DNA of 64,000 nt from Stutzerimonas chloritidismutans AW-1 (GCF_000495915.1 NZ_AOFQ01000016.1:56761-120760); one strand, 5' to 3'. Counted from the stretch's first letter, positions 1 to 9,806 are shown. The notes: generated by a model not told the origin, from the letters alone. Numbers and translations are program-made.

Positions 1-1461
1 GTCGCCCACCGATACGGCGATCTGGCTGATTTCATCGACCACCGCGGCGACGATCTCACCGCCCTGACGCGACAGTTCGCCAGAGCGATGCGCCAGTGCA
101 TCGGCCTCGCCCGCGTTGCGCGCGATGCTCTCGATGCCGACGGTCATTTCTTCGACCGCCGCCGCCATGCTCGACGCGGCGTCGCTCTGGCACTGCGAGG
201 CGACATGGATCTGCCCCGAGGCGGTAACCAGGCTGCGCGCCGAGTCAGCGACATGGTCGGAATTGTTCTTGATGCTGCCGATCAGCCCGCGCATGGCGTC
301 GGCCATGTCGTTGAAGCTGCCGGCGACGAAGCGCAGCTCGTCGCGCGCAGCCAGATCGATATGGGTTGTCAGATCGCCAGCGGCGAGCCGCTCGCTGCCG
401 GCGCGCAGGCTGCGGATGCTGGCCATCACCGACAGATAGGCACCCACCGAGAGATAGCCGATCACCGCCAGCACCACCAGCAGCACGGTCAGGTTGCCGA
501 GCAGCACCTGTCGGGCGTCCTCGATACGCTGTTCGAGCAGGCCGTCCAGGCTTGGCAGCAGCACGTCGCGCATCTGCGCATAGCCGATGCTGATCGCCTC
601 GGTGGTCATGTCGAAGAACTGCGCTGACGAGGTGCTGCTGAAGTCAGCACGCACCACCATGTCCTGCACCGCCGCATCGATCACCTGGCCACGTTCGCGC
701 ATGGTGGCGACGGCGCGGCTCAACGGCGGCTGGAGTTCCGGCCGCTCGGCAACCACCTTGTCGATACTGCGCTCCATGTCCTGGGTCGCCGACTTGATTT
801 GCTCGGTCAGCACAATCAGCGCAGTGCGTTGCGGCTCGCTCATCTCGCCCCTGGCCAGTATCGCCGACGCACTACCGCGCAGGCGGCCCAGCCGCTCGAT
901 CAGAAACGGCATGCGGCTAACCGCGGTGGTCATCAGGTAATAGGTCTGCGGCTCGGGATCGAAGGTCAGGCCGTAGGCGTCCGCCACCTGGGTCTGGAAG
1001 TCCAGTAGTTGGGCGATCAGCGCGGTGTGCGCGTCATAGCTTTGCGGCTGGGACCAGCTTCGCACGGCCCGCTTGATGCCATCCCAGTCTCGACCGATCG
1101 CCTGCCACTCGCGCGTGCCGCGCTTGTCCTCGGCCAATGCCTGACTCATCTCCACCAGGGCGGTATCGACACGGGTTTGCAGGGCGGAGCGCCGATCCGC
1201 CATGGCCGTGTTGCCGCCGAGCAGCATGGCGGACACGCCGCGATGCTGCTGGGTCAGCTCAATCAGGCTCGACAAGGGGCGCGCCAGCGCTGTGGCGACC
1301 AGCTCGCTCTCCGCTCGCTCGATGGTGCGGTTGAGCTGGCCGGCGAGGGTCAGCATCAGGCTGGCGAAGGCAAGGAAGACCAGCAGCCCCAGCACACCGA
1401 ATTTGATCGGATAGCTGAGCCGGTTCATCAACAGTTCGGCGGGGGAAAACAGCAATTTCAT
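1..1461 (-). CDS. Methyl-accepting chemotaxis protein, C-terminus cut by window edge
   Basis: An open frame runs from an ATG at 1461 to base 1, giving 487 codons with no stop. The N-terminus has a short cytoplasmic stretch and a transmembrane (TM) helix at about residues 21-43. A helical periplasmic region of about 280 residues follows; its QQHRGVSAMLLGG motif recalls NIT-type nitrate/nitrite-sensing domains. A second TM helix is near residue 320, then a HAMP region and the start of the coiled-coil signalling domain. It should relay a periplasmic signal to CheA/CheW. The conserved signalling hairpin and any adaptation pentapeptide lie outside the window. An AGGA-like ribosome site precedes the ATG. 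The MCP identity is firm; the ligand is unknown and the NIT resemblance is tentative. Confidence 0.85.
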   Translation of the reverse strand, partial: MKLLFSPAELLMNRLSYPIKFGVLGLLVFLAFASLMLTLAGQLNRTIERAESELVATALARPLSSLIELTQQHRGVSAMLLGGNTAMADRRSALQTRVDTALVEMSQALAEDKRGTREWQAIGRDWDGIKRAVRSWSQPQSYDAHTALIAQLLDFQTQVADAYGLTFDPEPQTYYLMTTAVSRMPFLIERLGRLRGSASAILARGEMSEPQRTALIVLTEQIKSATQDMERSIDKVVAERPELQPPLSRAVATMRERGQVIDAAVQDMVVRADFSSTSSAQFFDMTTEAISIGYAQMRDVLLPSLDGLLEQRIEDARQVLLGNLTVLLVVLAVIGYLSVGAYLSVMASIRSLRAGSERLAAGDLTTHIDLAARDELRFVAGSFNDMADAMRGLIGSIKNNSDHVADSARSLVTASGQIHVASQCQSDAASSMAAAVEEMTVGIESIARNAGEADALAHRSGELSRQGGEIVAAVVDEISQIAVSVGD

Positions 1462-1837
1462 GGGACATGTCCTGACGTGACGTGGCACTGCACGGCGCCG
1501 CTCGACGTCGTGGCACTCCGGACGCGGCGCCTGGCTAAAGCCAGACTGAGAGTGGCAACCGAGCGCGCGGGAGTTGCCGCGCAAAATACGGAGCCGACCG
1601 AGCGGTCACCGTGACCACGATCAAGAACGGGAGCCAGGAAAACGGCGCCAGTCGACCATCCATCCGGATGGGCCTTTTGGCTGCGGCAGGCGCCGTGAAT
1701 TTCCGTTCGGGACGGGCGAACTCCCGCGGGCTGAAGCACTCCCAAACACCCAGTGCATCTCCTTCTTTGGCAGTAGGGCTTTACCTGCGCGAACCAGCGT
1801 GAATAATGCCGCCCCTTTTCAACGCAACGAGGTAACC
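1462..1837. other. Divergent intergenic region between MCP and MFS genes
   Basis: No convincing gene is seen here. It must hold the promoters of the divergent MCP and MFS genes. Visible structure includes a palindrome GGACATGTCC at 1463-1472, a small hairpin CTGGC-TTTA-GCCAG at 1531-1544, and a hairpin CCATCC-ATCC-GGATGG near 1660-1675 followed by a short T run. The leader ahead of the exporter is long enough for regulation, but I recognise no riboswitch class. Confidence 0.5.
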
Positions 1838-3064
1838 ATGACGGCGCCAGCCACCACAGCGACTCCGCCCCTTTCCGCCCGCGCCGTGCTGCTGCTCGAA
1901 CTGGCGCTGGCCATGGGTGGCTTCGCCATCGGCACCGGTGAGTTCGCCATCATGGGCCTGATGCCGAACGTGGCCGAGGGGCTGGGCATCAGCGAACCCC
2001 AGGTCGGCAACGTGATCAGCACCTACGCCCTGGGCGTGGTGGTGGGCGCACCGTTACTGGCGATCCTCGGCTCACGGCTGTTCCGTCGGCACCTGCTGCT
2101 GTTGCTGATGGGTTTCTTCGCCTTGGGCAACTTCGCCAGCGCCCTGGCGCCGGATTACTCGACGCTGATGATCTTTCGCTTCGTCACCGGCCTGCCCCAC
2201 GGCGCCTATTTCGGCGTGGCGATGCTGGTGGCTGCTTCCATGGTGCCGCCGGACAAACGCGCCCAGGCCGTCGCCCGCGTGCTGATGGGGCTGACCGTGG
2301 CGATCCTGATCGGCAACCCGCTGGCCACCTGGCTCGGACAATGGGCGAGCTGGCGCTATGCGTTCGCCCTGGTTGGTGCCATCGCCCTGCTGACGGTGCT
2401 GCTGGTGGCGCTGTTCCTGCCGCCGAACCGCAACGAACCGCGCAACAGCCCGCTGCACGAAATCCGTGCGTTCAACCGGCCACAGGTCTGGCTGGCGCTG
2501 GCGATCAGCTCGATCGGCTTCGCCGGCATGTTCTGTGTGTTCAGCTACATGGCGCCGACGTTGCTGAACGTCACCGGCGTTAGCGCCGGCTGGATTCCGT
2601 TTGCCCTCGCCGCGTTCGGCCTTGGCGGCATTGTCGGCAATCTGGTCGGCGGCTGGCTGTTCGATCGGCTGCGCTTCAAGGCGGTCGCCTGGCTGCTACT
2701 GTGGAGCGCGCTGGTGCTGCTGGTATTCCCGCTGGCAGCGCACTCGGTGTGGACGATCTTTCCGGCGGTATTCGCGGTGGGCACGATGGTGTCGCTGTCG
2801 CCCGCGCTGCAGACCCACCTGATGGATGTCGCCGCCGATGCGCAGACCCTCGCCGCGGCGTCCAATCATGCCGCCTTCAACATCGCCAATGCCCTTGGTC
2901 CGTGGCTGGGCGGGCTGGCGATCACCGCCGGTTTCGGCTGGACATCCACCGGCTATATCGGCGCCGCCACCGCCGTTGGCGGTCTGCTGGTGTTCGCCTG
3001 GGCCTGGAAGATCGAGCGCGCGGTACAGGACGCCGATGCCGGGCAGGCGACCTGCTGCTCCTGA
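1838..3064 (+). CDS. MFS transporter, DHA1 family (AraJ/YdhP-like efflux permease)
   Basis: The protein has 408 residues and 12 predicted TM helices. It looks like a proton-driven drug or sugar exporter of the AraJ/YdhP branch. The family landmark GTGEFAIMGLMP lies in helix 1, and a motif-A-like stretch (LGSRLFRRHLL) links helices 2 and 3. I chose the ATG at 1838 because it follows an ACGAGGT ribosome site by a few bases and leaves a hydrophobic helix directly behind it; an upstream in-frame extension to 1574 has no membrane character. The C-terminus ends in CCS. The substrate cannot be read from the sequence. It is divergent from the MCP at the left edge. Confidence 0.88.
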   Translation: MTAPATTATPPLSARAVLLLELALAMGGFAIGTGEFAIMGLMPNVAEGLGISEPQVGNVISTYALGVVVGAPLLAILGSRLFRRHLLLLLMGFFALGNFASALAPDYSTLMIFRFVTGLPHGAYFGVAMLVAASMVPPDKRAQAVARVLMGLTVAILIGNPLATWLGQWASWRYAFALVGAIALLTVLLVALFLPPNRNEPRNSPLHEIRAFNRPQVWLALAISSIGFAGMFCVFSYMAPTLLNVTGVSAGWIPFALAAFGLGGIVGNLVGGWLFDRLRFKAVAWLLLWSALVLLVFPLAAHSVWTIFPAVFAVGTMVSLSPALQTHLMDVAADAQTLAAASNHAAFNIANALGPWLGGLAITAGFGWTSTGYIGAATAVGGLLVFAWAWKIERAVQDADAGQATCCS

Positions 3065-3131
3065 GGCCGAAGCCGGCCGTCCGCTCGTGACGACAATGGC
3101 GCGCAACATGCAGTAATCAGTGAAGCGATGG

Positions 3132-3160
3132 CCCGCCTTGCAGATCATTCGGCAAGCGGG
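3132..3160. terminator. Imperfect stem-loop after the MFS gene
   Basis: CCCGCcTTGC pairs with GCAAGCGGG around a ten-base loop, about 70 bases past the MFS stop. There is no T run, so it is only a possible terminator. Confidence 0.3.
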
Positions 3161-3195
3161 TCCTATCTACGATTCCTGATTTCGAGACCCTGACC

Positions 3196-4146
3196 TTGCA
3201 GCATTTCTTCCTGTTCCGCAGCAAAGCCCGGCGGCTCTGCCTGCTGCTGATTACCCTGTTCACCGTTGGCCTGCCGGTCGGCTGTTCGGTGCTCGAACAG
3301 AAAGAGCGTGAGCTGGTGTTCCGTATCGAACCGGGCACCGCGTCCTGGTTCAGCGGCCTACCGCGTGGCGTCGAGGAGCTGCAGCTGACCGATTCCGCGT
3401 TCGGTGACGAACAGAACATTCATGCCTGGTGGTGGCCGGCCGCCGACGCCGATGCGCCCGCCCTGCTCTACCTGCACGGCGTGCGCTGGAACCTCACCGG
3501 CCACCTTTTTCGTCTGGAACAGCTGCGCGCGCTGGGCTTCTCGGTGCTGGCCATCGACTACCGCGGCTTCGGCCAGAGCCTTGGCGATCTGCCGTCGGAA
3601 CGCAGCGTCTATGCCGACGCGCGCATCGGCTGGGAGCGCCTGAAGACGCTGCAGCCGGACGCCGGCAAGCGCTTCATCTACGGGCATTCCCTCGGCGGCG
3701 CGGTGGCTGTCGACCTGGCCGCCGAACTCGGGCAGCAGGCCGAGCGCGACAACGTACCGGCCGAGGCGCGCGCGCTGATCATCGAGTCGACCTTCACCTC
3801 GCTGGCGGACGTGGCGACAGCCGTGTCCGACACCACGCTGCCGGTGCGCTGGCTGCTGTCGCAGAAGTTCGATTCGCTAGAGAAGATCGACCAGATCGGC
3901 ATGCCGCTGCTGGTGGTGCACGGCACTGATGACCGCTATGTGCCGCCGCGTTTCAGCGAGCAGCTGTATCAGGCTGCGCGCCAACCCAAGCAATTGCTGC
4001 TGGTCGAAGGCGCCACCCACAACAACAGCCTGCGCGTGGCGCTCGGCGCCTATGGCCGAGCGCTGCAGGCGCTGCTGGAATCCGGCGAGCAGCAGCGACT
4101 GGGTGCCACGCAGCCGCCGCAGGCAAAAGCAGCGGAGCGCGGCTAG
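3196..4146 (+). CDS. Alpha/beta hydrolase, probable lipoprotein
   Basis: This 316-residue serine hydrolase has the triad motifs of the alpha/beta fold: GHSLGG (nucleophile Ser), HGTDDRYVP (Asp) and GATHNN (His), with the oxyanion strand LYLHG. The N-terminus is basic then hydrophobic and reaches Cys at GLPVGC, so it may be lipidated, although Pro at -3 is unusual for a lipobox. The start is a TTG at 3196; no ATG occurs nearby and the ribosome site is weak, so the exact start is uncertain. It resembles the Bem46/YfhR-like group of membrane-linked hydrolases. The substrate is unknown. It converges with the next hydrolase. Confidence 0.8.
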   Translation: MQHFFLFRSKARRLCLLLITLFTVGLPVGCSVLEQKERELVFRIEPGTASWFSGLPRGVEELQLTDSAFGDEQNIHAWWWPAADADAPALLYLHGVRWNLTGHLFRLEQLRALGFSVLAIDYRGFGQSLGDLPSERSVYADARIGWERLKTLQPDAGKRFIYGHSLGGAVAVDLAAELGQQAERDNVPAEARALIIESTFTSLADVATAVSDTTLPVRWLLSQKFDSLEKIDQIGMPLLVVHGTDDRYVPPRFSEQLYQAARQPKQLLLVEGATHNNSLRVALGAYGRALQALLESGEQQRLGATQPPQAKAAERG

Positions 4147-4152
4147 CCAGCC

Positions 4153-5166
4153 TTAGCGCTTGGCCTCCAACCCTTCGAGCAAGGCACGGTGAAACGCTTC
4201 CGGCGCCTCGACCTGGGGCGAATGCCCCAGATCGGGGAAGGCCACCAGCTTGGCGTCGGGAATCATCGCGGCGGCCTGGCGACCCAGCTCGGGATAGTTG
4301 CCCAGGCGCTTGGCGACATCCTGCGGCGCACGGTTGGCGCCCGGCGCGGTGCGATCCAGCCCGCCGATCAGCAGCAAGGTCGGCGTCCTGATCCGCGAAA
4401 ACTCATGGATCACCGGCTGGGTGAAAACCATCTCCGAAGTCTGCGCCTGGTTCCAGGCGACCTGGTCCTTGCCGTCCCCGGCATACATTCCGGCGAGCAT
4501 GCCGACCCAACGGTCGTACTCCGGCTTCCAGCTGCCGTTGTAGTAGAACTTCTGCTGGTAGGCCTTGATGCTGTCGAAATCGGTTTTGAGTTCCGACTGA
4601 TAGAGCTGATCGATCGAGGCGTAGGGCACACCCTCGGCCTGCCAGTCTTCCAGACCGATGGGGTTGACCAGTACCAGCTGCTCGACTCGCTGTGGGTAGT
4701 TCAGCGCCAGTCGCGCCGCCAGCATGCCACCCATGGAATGGCCGATCACGGTGACCTGTTCGATGCTCTCCTGCTCCAGCAGCGCCTGGGTGTTGTGCGC
4801 CAGCTGGGCGAAGCTGAACTGGTAACCCTCGGGCTTGCTCGATCTGCAGAAACCGACCTGATCGGGAGCGATGACCCGGTAACCGGCCTGGCTGAGCACC
4901 TCGATGGTGCGCTCCCAGGTCGCCCCGCAGAAGTTCTTGCCATGCAGCAACAGCGCCGTGCGGCCGTTCGCCTTGCCCTGCGGCTCGACGTCCATGAAGG
5001 CCATTTCCAGCGCCTTGCCCTGGGACTCGAAACGGTAGTGCTTGAGCGGGTGCGGATAGCTGAAGCCTTCCAGCTGCGGGCCGTAGGCGGTTCGGCTTTC
5101 GGCCAGCAGCGGCAGGCTCAGGGTTAGACCGGCGGCAAGCGCCAGGGCGGACACGGCTGTTTTCAC
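4153..5166 (-). CDS. Exported alpha/beta hydrolase
   Basis: The protein is 337 residues and begins with a clear Sec signal peptide (cleavage near LLA-ES). The mature part carries LLLHGKNFCG (oxyanion region), GHSMGG (nucleophile Ser), a late GGLDRTAPG stretch with the acid residue, and LGHSPQ (His). I chose the GTG at 5166 over an ATG 90 bases upstream because AGGAG sits just ahead of it and the signal peptide begins there. It is likely a periplasmic or secreted esterase-like enzyme. The stop is 6 bases from the stop of the convergent hydrolase gene. Confidence 0.85.
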   Translation of the reverse strand: MKTAVSALALAAGLTLSLPLLAESRTAYGPQLEGFSYPHPLKHYRFESQGKALEMAFMDVEPQGKANGRTALLLHGKNFCGATWERTIEVLSQAGYRVIAPDQVGFCRSSKPEGYQFSFAQLAHNTQALLEQESIEQVTVIGHSMGGMLAARLALNYPQRVEQLVLVNPIGLEDWQAEGVPYASIDQLYQSELKTDFDSIKAYQQKFYYNGSWKPEYDRWVGMLAGMYAGDGKDQVAWNQAQTSEMVFTQPVIHEFSRIRTPTLLLIGGLDRTAPGANRAPQDVAKRLGNYPELGRQAAAMIPDAKLVAFPDLGHSPQVEAPEAFHRALLEGLEAKR

Positions 5167-5287
5167 GCGCGACTCCTGTTCGGTACGAATCGGGAAACTC
5201 CGTACATAGGAATGCATTCGTGCAGCCGGGTTCGCGGTCGGATTGCCACAATGCATGTCCCGACCGCATCAGCCCATCTCTCTTCGC

Positions 5288-6907
5288 TTACAGACGGAAG
5301 CGCCCGACCAGCTGGTTGAGCTGCGTCGCCAGGCGCGCCAGCTCGTCGCTGGCCACCGAGGTCTGCTGCGCACCGGTGGCGCTCTGCTCTGAGATGTCGC
5401 GGATGGCCACCAGGTTGCGATCCACCTCCCGCGCGACCTGTGCCTGCTCCTCGGCGGCGCTGGCGATCACCAGGTTCATCTCGTTGATCTGCCCGACGCG
5501 CTCGGCGATCAGCCCCAGCGCCTGATCCGCTTCGCCGGCCATGGTCTGGCTGCGCGTAGCGAATTCACTGCTCTGCTGCATGTCGCGCACCGATTGCTCG
5601 GTAGCGCTCTGGATCGCGCCGATCATGCGTTCAATCTCCTGGGTCGAGCTCTGCGTGCGCTGCGCGAGGTTACGCACCTCGTCGGCGACCACCGCGAATC
5701 CACGTCCAGCTTCGCCGGCCCGCGCGGCCTCGATGGCGGCGTTGAGCGCGAGCAGATTGGTCTGGTCGGCGATCGCGCGAATCACATCCACCACCTGCCC
5801 GATGCTCGCAGCCTCTTGGGCCAGGTGGGTCACGGTGGCCGCGGTCTGCTGCAGCTTGTCACTCAGCTGGTCGATGGTCTGCCGCGTGGCAGTTACCTGG
5901 CGGCGTCCGTCGTCGGCGACCGTCTCGGCATCGCGCGAAGCATCGGAGGTGCGGTTGGCGTTGCCGGCCACTTCGTCCACCGCGGCGGACATCTCGGTGA
6001 CCGCGGTGGCGGCCATCTGCACTTCCTCGTTCTGCTGATGGATGCCCTGGGCGGTGTGCTGGGTGACCGCGTGCAGCTCCTCGGCAGCCGACGCCAGCTG
6101 GGTCGCCGAGCCCTGGATGTCCTGCAGCGTATCGCGCAGGGTGCGCTGCATCTGACGGATCGACTGCTGCACCTCGGTAATTTCATCCTTGCCGCGACAC
6201 TCGATGGTGCGACTCAAATCACCCGCTGCCACCGATGCCGCGGCCTGCTTCAACTCCTCCAGCGGCCGGCTGATGCTGCGCAACATCACCGTGGCGAACA
6301 GACCGCCGCCAACCAGCAGCGCCAGCAACAGGCCGATGTTCAACAGGCGATTACGCTGATAGAGCGCCTGCGCCTGTTCGTACTCGGCCTTGGCCTCGCC
6401 CAGTTGCAGCTCGATCAGCTGGGTAAAGCCTTCGGATATGGGATCGATCAGCGGATACAGATCGTTGATGACGAACGCCGCCAGCCGCTTTTCGCTGTGC
6501 CGGTCCAGCGTACGCTCGAGCGCATCGAGTGGTTCGTCCGCGGCCTTCATCAGGGTTTCGATGCGCGTCGCGATCAGTCGCTCGGCGTCAACCAGTCGGG
6601 TGTTCAGGTACGCACTCCAGAGACGGTTGATCTCGGCGCGGGCGTTGCGCACCTCGTCACGCGCCTGGCCATAGCTGAGCATGCCGCTGCGAGTCTTGTG
6701 GGTGGTATCGACGATCTTCACCGCGTACAGGTCGGCGATCAGCTTGAGGTCACGCAGCGGCACGACGCGATCCAGGTACACGGTGTTGAGCCCGGCGACG
6801 CTGCGCTGCTGGGCATTGAGCCCGGTCAGCCCGATCACCAGGCAGGCCGCAAGCATGGCCCCGACCAGAATCAGCAGGCGGGCACGGATTGTCAGTTGCT
6901 GCATCAT
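5288..6907 (-). CDS. Methyl-accepting chemotaxis protein (4HB-type sensor)
   Basis: The protein has 539 residues. TM1 is at about residues 8-30, followed by a periplasmic domain of about 160 residues that is all helical and resembles the four-helix-bundle (4HB/TarH) type. TM2 is near residue 195, then HAMP ([11 protein letters not shown]) and a full signalling domain with the hairpin [20 protein letters not shown]. No C-terminal CheR/CheB-binding pentapeptide is seen. The start is at a double ATG (6907/6904) behind GGAAAAG; a longer ATG at 6949 lacks a ribosome site. It acts with CheA/CheW; the ligand is unknown. Confidence 0.9.
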   Translation of the reverse strand: MMQQLTIRARLLILVGAMLAACLVIGLTGLNAQQRSVAGLNTVYLDRVVPLRDLKLIADLYAVKIVDTTHKTRSGMLSYGQARDEVRNARAEINRLWSAYLNTRLVDAERLIATRIETLMKAADEPLDALERTLDRHSEKRLAAFVINDLYPLIDPISEGFTQLIELQLGEAKAEYEQAQALYQRNRLLNIGLLLALLVGGGLFATVMLRSISRPLEELKQAAASVAAGDLSRTIECRGKDEITEVQQSIRQMQRTLRDTLQDIQGSATQLASAAEELHAVTQHTAQGIHQQNEEVQMAATAVTEMSAAVDEVAGNANRTSDASRDAETVADDGRRQVTATRQTIDQLSDKLQQTAATVTHLAQEAASIGQVVDVIRAIADQTNLLALNAAIEAARAGEAGRGFAVVADEVRNLAQRTQSSTQEIERMIGAIQSATEQSVRDMQQSSEFATRSQTMAGEADQALGLIAERVGQINEMNLVIASAAEEQAQVAREVDRNLVAIRDISEQSATGAQQTSVASDELARLATQLNQLVGRFRL

Positions 6908-7377
6908 TCGTTCTTTTCCATATGGCGTGCCGTTCGTGAGGAGCGGCAAATTGGCAAAAGTGAGGCATAACGGTCGAACCGGCGCGTCGGGCGAGGGACG
7001 TGCCGCGTGGTCCTGTTGCAGGACGCGAATCGCGGAAGAGGAAGCGGGAGCGTGATCTTGTTGTTGGGTCTACAGACGCCTGCCGAGCACAGGCGAAATG
7101 CCAGCACGCGAGATCATATCGGCCAAGCGTGGTCGCCCTTTAATGAAAAATCATCGCAAGCTGCATGCCAGAGCGGCCGGGCAGCACATTGCGCAGCAAG
7201 GTCGGTTCACCGACGCGGCAGTAGCCTCGCCTGCACTGCCGTTGAACTTCACTGCCCCGACGGTCCATGCGATTAGACATGCGACTAATGGCGCAGCGCA
7301 GACTGTGCGCTACTACACAGCGTCAGTACCCGCAGGTGATACCTTCGCGCCCGACCAAATTCAGCAAGGGACCTGTC
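6908..7377. other. Divergent intergenic region, 470 bp
   Basis: No credible gene is seen: reading frames here lack ribosome sites and family resemblance. Two dyads lie near the right end, ATTAG-N8-CTAAT at 7272-7289 and AGCGCA-GACTG-TGCGCT at 7295-7311, both upstream of the small exported protein gene. They could be an operator and a leader hairpin. No sigma-28-type promoter was recognised ahead of the MCP. Confidence 0.4.
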
Positions 7378-7728
7378 GTGAAAACGCTTATCCGGACCGC
7401 CGCTCTGGCGCTGACCACCATCGTCGCCAGCCATGCCTTCGCCGAGGCACCGCCACCTAGCAACTTGGCCGAGGCGGTGAAGCAATTCTCCGAATACAAC
7501 ACCCGCCTCGACCAGGCCCTGGCGCAGGAGCAGACACCGGAGAACATGGCGCAGATCCACGAACTGACCTACACGCTGAAAGCGGCGCTGGAGAAAATCG
7601 TCGAGGAAATGGACGGGCTGAACGACACCCTGGAGGAAATCCACATCGCCTCGGAAGCCGAGAGCGCCGACGAAGTCAGCAGCTACGGCGCGGACTATCT
7701 GAAGACTGCGCGGACGGTGATCAAGTAA
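7378..7728 (+). CDS. Small exported helical protein, DUF6746-like
   Basis: This 116-residue protein has a Sec signal peptide (MKTLIRTAALALTTIVASH, cleavage near AFA-EA) and a mature part of about 95 residues that is mostly acidic helix, rich in Glu, Ala and Leu. It resembles the small periplasmic DUF6746 group seen in pseudomonads, from memory. The GTG start at 7378 is chosen because the signal peptide begins there and AAGG precedes it; an in-frame ATG at 7267 would add a non-signal extension. Function is unknown. Its stop is 10 bases from the convergent lipoprotein gene. Confidence 0.75.
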   Translation: MKTLIRTAALALTTIVASHAFAEAPPPSNLAEAVKQFSEYNTRLDQALAQEQTPENMAQIHELTYTLKAALEKIVEEMDGLNDTLEEIHIASEAESADEVSSYGADYLKTARTVIK

Positions 7729-7737
7729 TCCGCCGCA

Positions 7738-8163
7738 TCAGGGCTCGACCGGCACGATATCGAAGCCGATGCGGTTGTCGCTGATGACGCGATATTCCAG
7801 CGTCTGCCCCGCCTGCACCTGCGCCAGTTTCTCGCGGCGCAGGCTGAGCTTGCCACACAGCGTGTCGTCCAGCGGATCGGTGCCGATGCTGACGATCCGC
7901 GCACCGGCCGGCACCTGAAAACGTACCACCTCGCCGACGTGGATGCGCGCAGCCAGCTCACGATCGATCATCACGGCGATGTAGCAGCCGCCGCCACGCA
8001 AGCCGAAATCCCGCGTCACCACCACCTCACCGGCGTTCTCCAGGGGCTGTTGGTAGGCCAGCACCCGCTCGGCCGGCACCGGTTCGATGTCCTCGGCATC
8101 GGGCTGCCAGGATGAACAGCCAGCCAGCGACAGCAGTGCAGTGAAAGCGAGGGTCAGACGCAT
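7738..8163 (-). CDS. Putative lipoprotein of unknown function
   Basis: The protein is 141 residues with a lipoprotein signal peptide and the lipobox LAGC at residues 13-16. The mature part has two further Cys residues (GGGCYIAV and LCGKLS), which could form a disulphide, and a beta-rich pattern with VVVTRDFGLRGGG. An AAGGAG ribosome site lies just upstream of the ATG at 8163. The overall look recalls the DUF2846-type small lipoproteins, but I cannot assign it. It is divergent from the AraC regulator gene. Confidence 0.75.
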   Translation of the reverse strand: MRLTLAFTALLSLAGCSSWQPDAEDIEPVPAERVLAYQQPLENAGEVVVTRDFGLRGGGCYIAVMIDRELAARIHVGEVVRFQVPAGARIVSIGTDPLDDTLCGKLSLRREKLAQVQAGQTLEYRVISDNRIGFDIVPVEP

Positions 8164-8275
8164 GGAAACTCCTTGGCCGGGACTGAAATGGCGAACCTGG
8201 TCGTCGAGCATGCCAGAGCGCCGAATGATTGCTAGAGTCTGACTACAGTTTCGTATCGATGACGGCAGGCACAAC

Positions 8276-9127
8276 GTGAACAATCCGGACGACAGCCAGC
8301 CACGCTTCTGGCGCGACGCCGCCCTGCCCTTCCTCGAGGCGCGGGCGGTCGCCGATGGGCGCAGGGTCTGCTATGCGCCGCACTGTCACGAGACCTTTTC
8401 CATCGGCGCGATCACCGCCGGCGCCAGCACCTACTTCAATGGCACGGCACGCCAGCGGATCGCCCGCGGCGCCGTGGTGATCATCAATCCGCAAACGGTG
8501 CATGCCTGCAACCCCATCGACGGCCAACCCTGGTCGTACCTGATGTTCTACGTCGACACGGGCTGGCTGGGCGCGCTGCAGCATGAGCTGGGCGTCAGCG
8601 CCGACGGCCGCTTCATTCCCTACACGCCGATCCAGAGCCTCGACCCGGCGTTGTTCACCGGGCTGACCAGGCTGTACGCCACCCTGCTCGACCCGCAGGC
8701 GGACACGCTGCAGCGGCAGAGCGCGGCGGTCGAGTACTTCACGCTGCTGCAGCAGACCCTTGCCCCGGCAGCCGCCAGCCCGGGCGCAGAGCCCGTCGAA
8801 CAGCTGCGACGGGCGGCCGACTACATTGCCGAACACTGTACCCAGGCGCTGCGTCTGGAAGACATCTGCCAGGCAGCCGCGCTGTCGCCGTCCTATCTGA
8901 TCCGCACCTTCAGGCAGCACTACGGCATGACCCCGCATGCCTATCTGCTCAACCGTCGCATCCAGCGCAGCCAGCACTGGCTGCGCCAGGGTCATGACCT
9001 AGCCGAGGTGGCGCTGGCCGCCGGTTTCGCGGACCAGGCGCACTTCCAGCGCACCTTCAAACGTCAGCTGGCGGCGACGCCCGGGCAGTACCGGGATCGC
9101 ATCGCGCCGGGCTCAGCCCGCCACTAG
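8276..9127 (+). CDS. AraC-family transcriptional regulator
   Basis: The protein has 283 residues. An AraC-type cupin ligand-binding domain occupies about residues 20-160 (HCHETFSIG and a following beta-barrel pattern). A double helix-turn-helix AraC DNA-binding domain is at about residues 180-278, with LRLEDICQAAALSPSYLIRT and the family signature AGFADQAHFQRTFKR. The start is GTG at 8276 with AGG upstream. The gene converges on a LysE-family exporter and overlaps it by 15 bases at the 3' end. AraC/LysE pairs of this kind are common in pseudomonads, so it may control the exporter, but that is inference. Confidence 0.9.
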   Translation: MNNPDDSQPRFWRDAALPFLEARAVADGRRVCYAPHCHETFSIGAITAGASTYFNGTARQRIARGAVVIINPQTVHACNPIDGQPWSYLMFYVDTGWLGALQHELGVSADGRFIPYTPIQSLDPALFTGLTRLYATLLDPQADTLQRQSAAVEYFTLLQQTLAPAAASPGAEPVEQLRRAADYIAEHCTQALRLEDICQAAALSPSYLIRTFRQHYGMTPHAYLLNRRIQRSQHWLRQGHDLAEVALAAGFADQAHFQRTFKRQLAATPGQYRDRIAPGSARH

Positions 9128-9700
9128 ATAGAACGCACTGCCTGCCAGCAACAGTGCCATCGTTCGATTGAGCCAGCGCACCCGCCCCGGCTCCTGCAGA
9201 TAGCGGCTGAGAAAGGCGCCAGCTCCGGCCCAGCAGGCAATCGAGCCATAACAGATGACGAAATACAGGCCGGCGAACAGCCAGACCCGCAGCACATCGC
9301 CATTCGCCGCGAACAGCCCCATGCCCGCCACTGACGCCAGCCAGGCCTTTGGATTGAGCCATTGCATCAGCGCGCCGTCGAGCAGCGACGGGCCATTGCC
9401 GGCCGTAGCGGGTTCCAGACGGCCATCATCGACTGCAAGCCTCCAGGCCATGTAGAGCAGGAAGGCGACCCCGCCCCACTGGATGCCACGCATCAGAATC
9501 GGCGCCCGCTCGAGCAGCTCGTAAAGCCCGAGGCCGATCAGCAACAGCAACAGGGTGAAACCGACAGTTGCGCCGGTGATGTGCCGAGCACTGGCGCGAA
9601 AGCCGAAACGCGCGCCACAGTTGAGCGCGACCAGGTTGACCGGGCCAGGAGTGATCGACGAGGCCAGGGCGAACGCAGCCATCGAGAGATAGGGGTCCAT
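9113..9700 (-). CDS. LysE/RhtB-family amino-acid exporter
   Basis: This 195-residue inner-membrane protein has about six TM helices. The family landmarks are present: SITPGPVNL in the first helix and QWLNPKAW in the middle of the protein. LysE/RhtB proteins export amino acids or related metabolites. The start is ATG at 9700. The substrate is not predictable. The neighbouring AraC regulator is transcribed toward it and overlaps its end. Confidence 0.9.
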   Translation of the reverse strand: MDPYLSMAAFALASSITPGPVNLVALNCGARFGFRASARHITGATVGFTLLLLLIGLGLYELLERAPILMRGIQWGGVAFLLYMAWRLAVDDGRLEPATAGNGPSLLDGALMQWLNPKAWLASVAGMGLFAANGDVLRVWLFAGLYFVICYGSIACWAGAGAFLSRYLQEPGRVRWLNRTMALLLAGSAFYLVAG

Positions 9701-9806
9701 GAGTACTCTGCTTACCAGTGAAAGATGGTGGGCAGGCTATGGGCCCGACAGGGCATGGTATTGAAGGAAATTGCCCTAGTGGCCTGTGTAGTGAGTTGGT
9801 TGAGGC

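Noticed and set aside
1650..1837. Possible guanidine-type (mini-ykkC) riboswitch before the MFS exporter
   Set aside because: One hairpin has an ACGG in its loop, but the second ACGR hairpin and correct spacing are missing.
5594..6970. Long plus-strand open frame opposite the second MCP
   Set aside because: It is the antisense shadow of a GC-rich MCP gene, rich in His, Gln and Arg, with no ribosome site or family resemblance.
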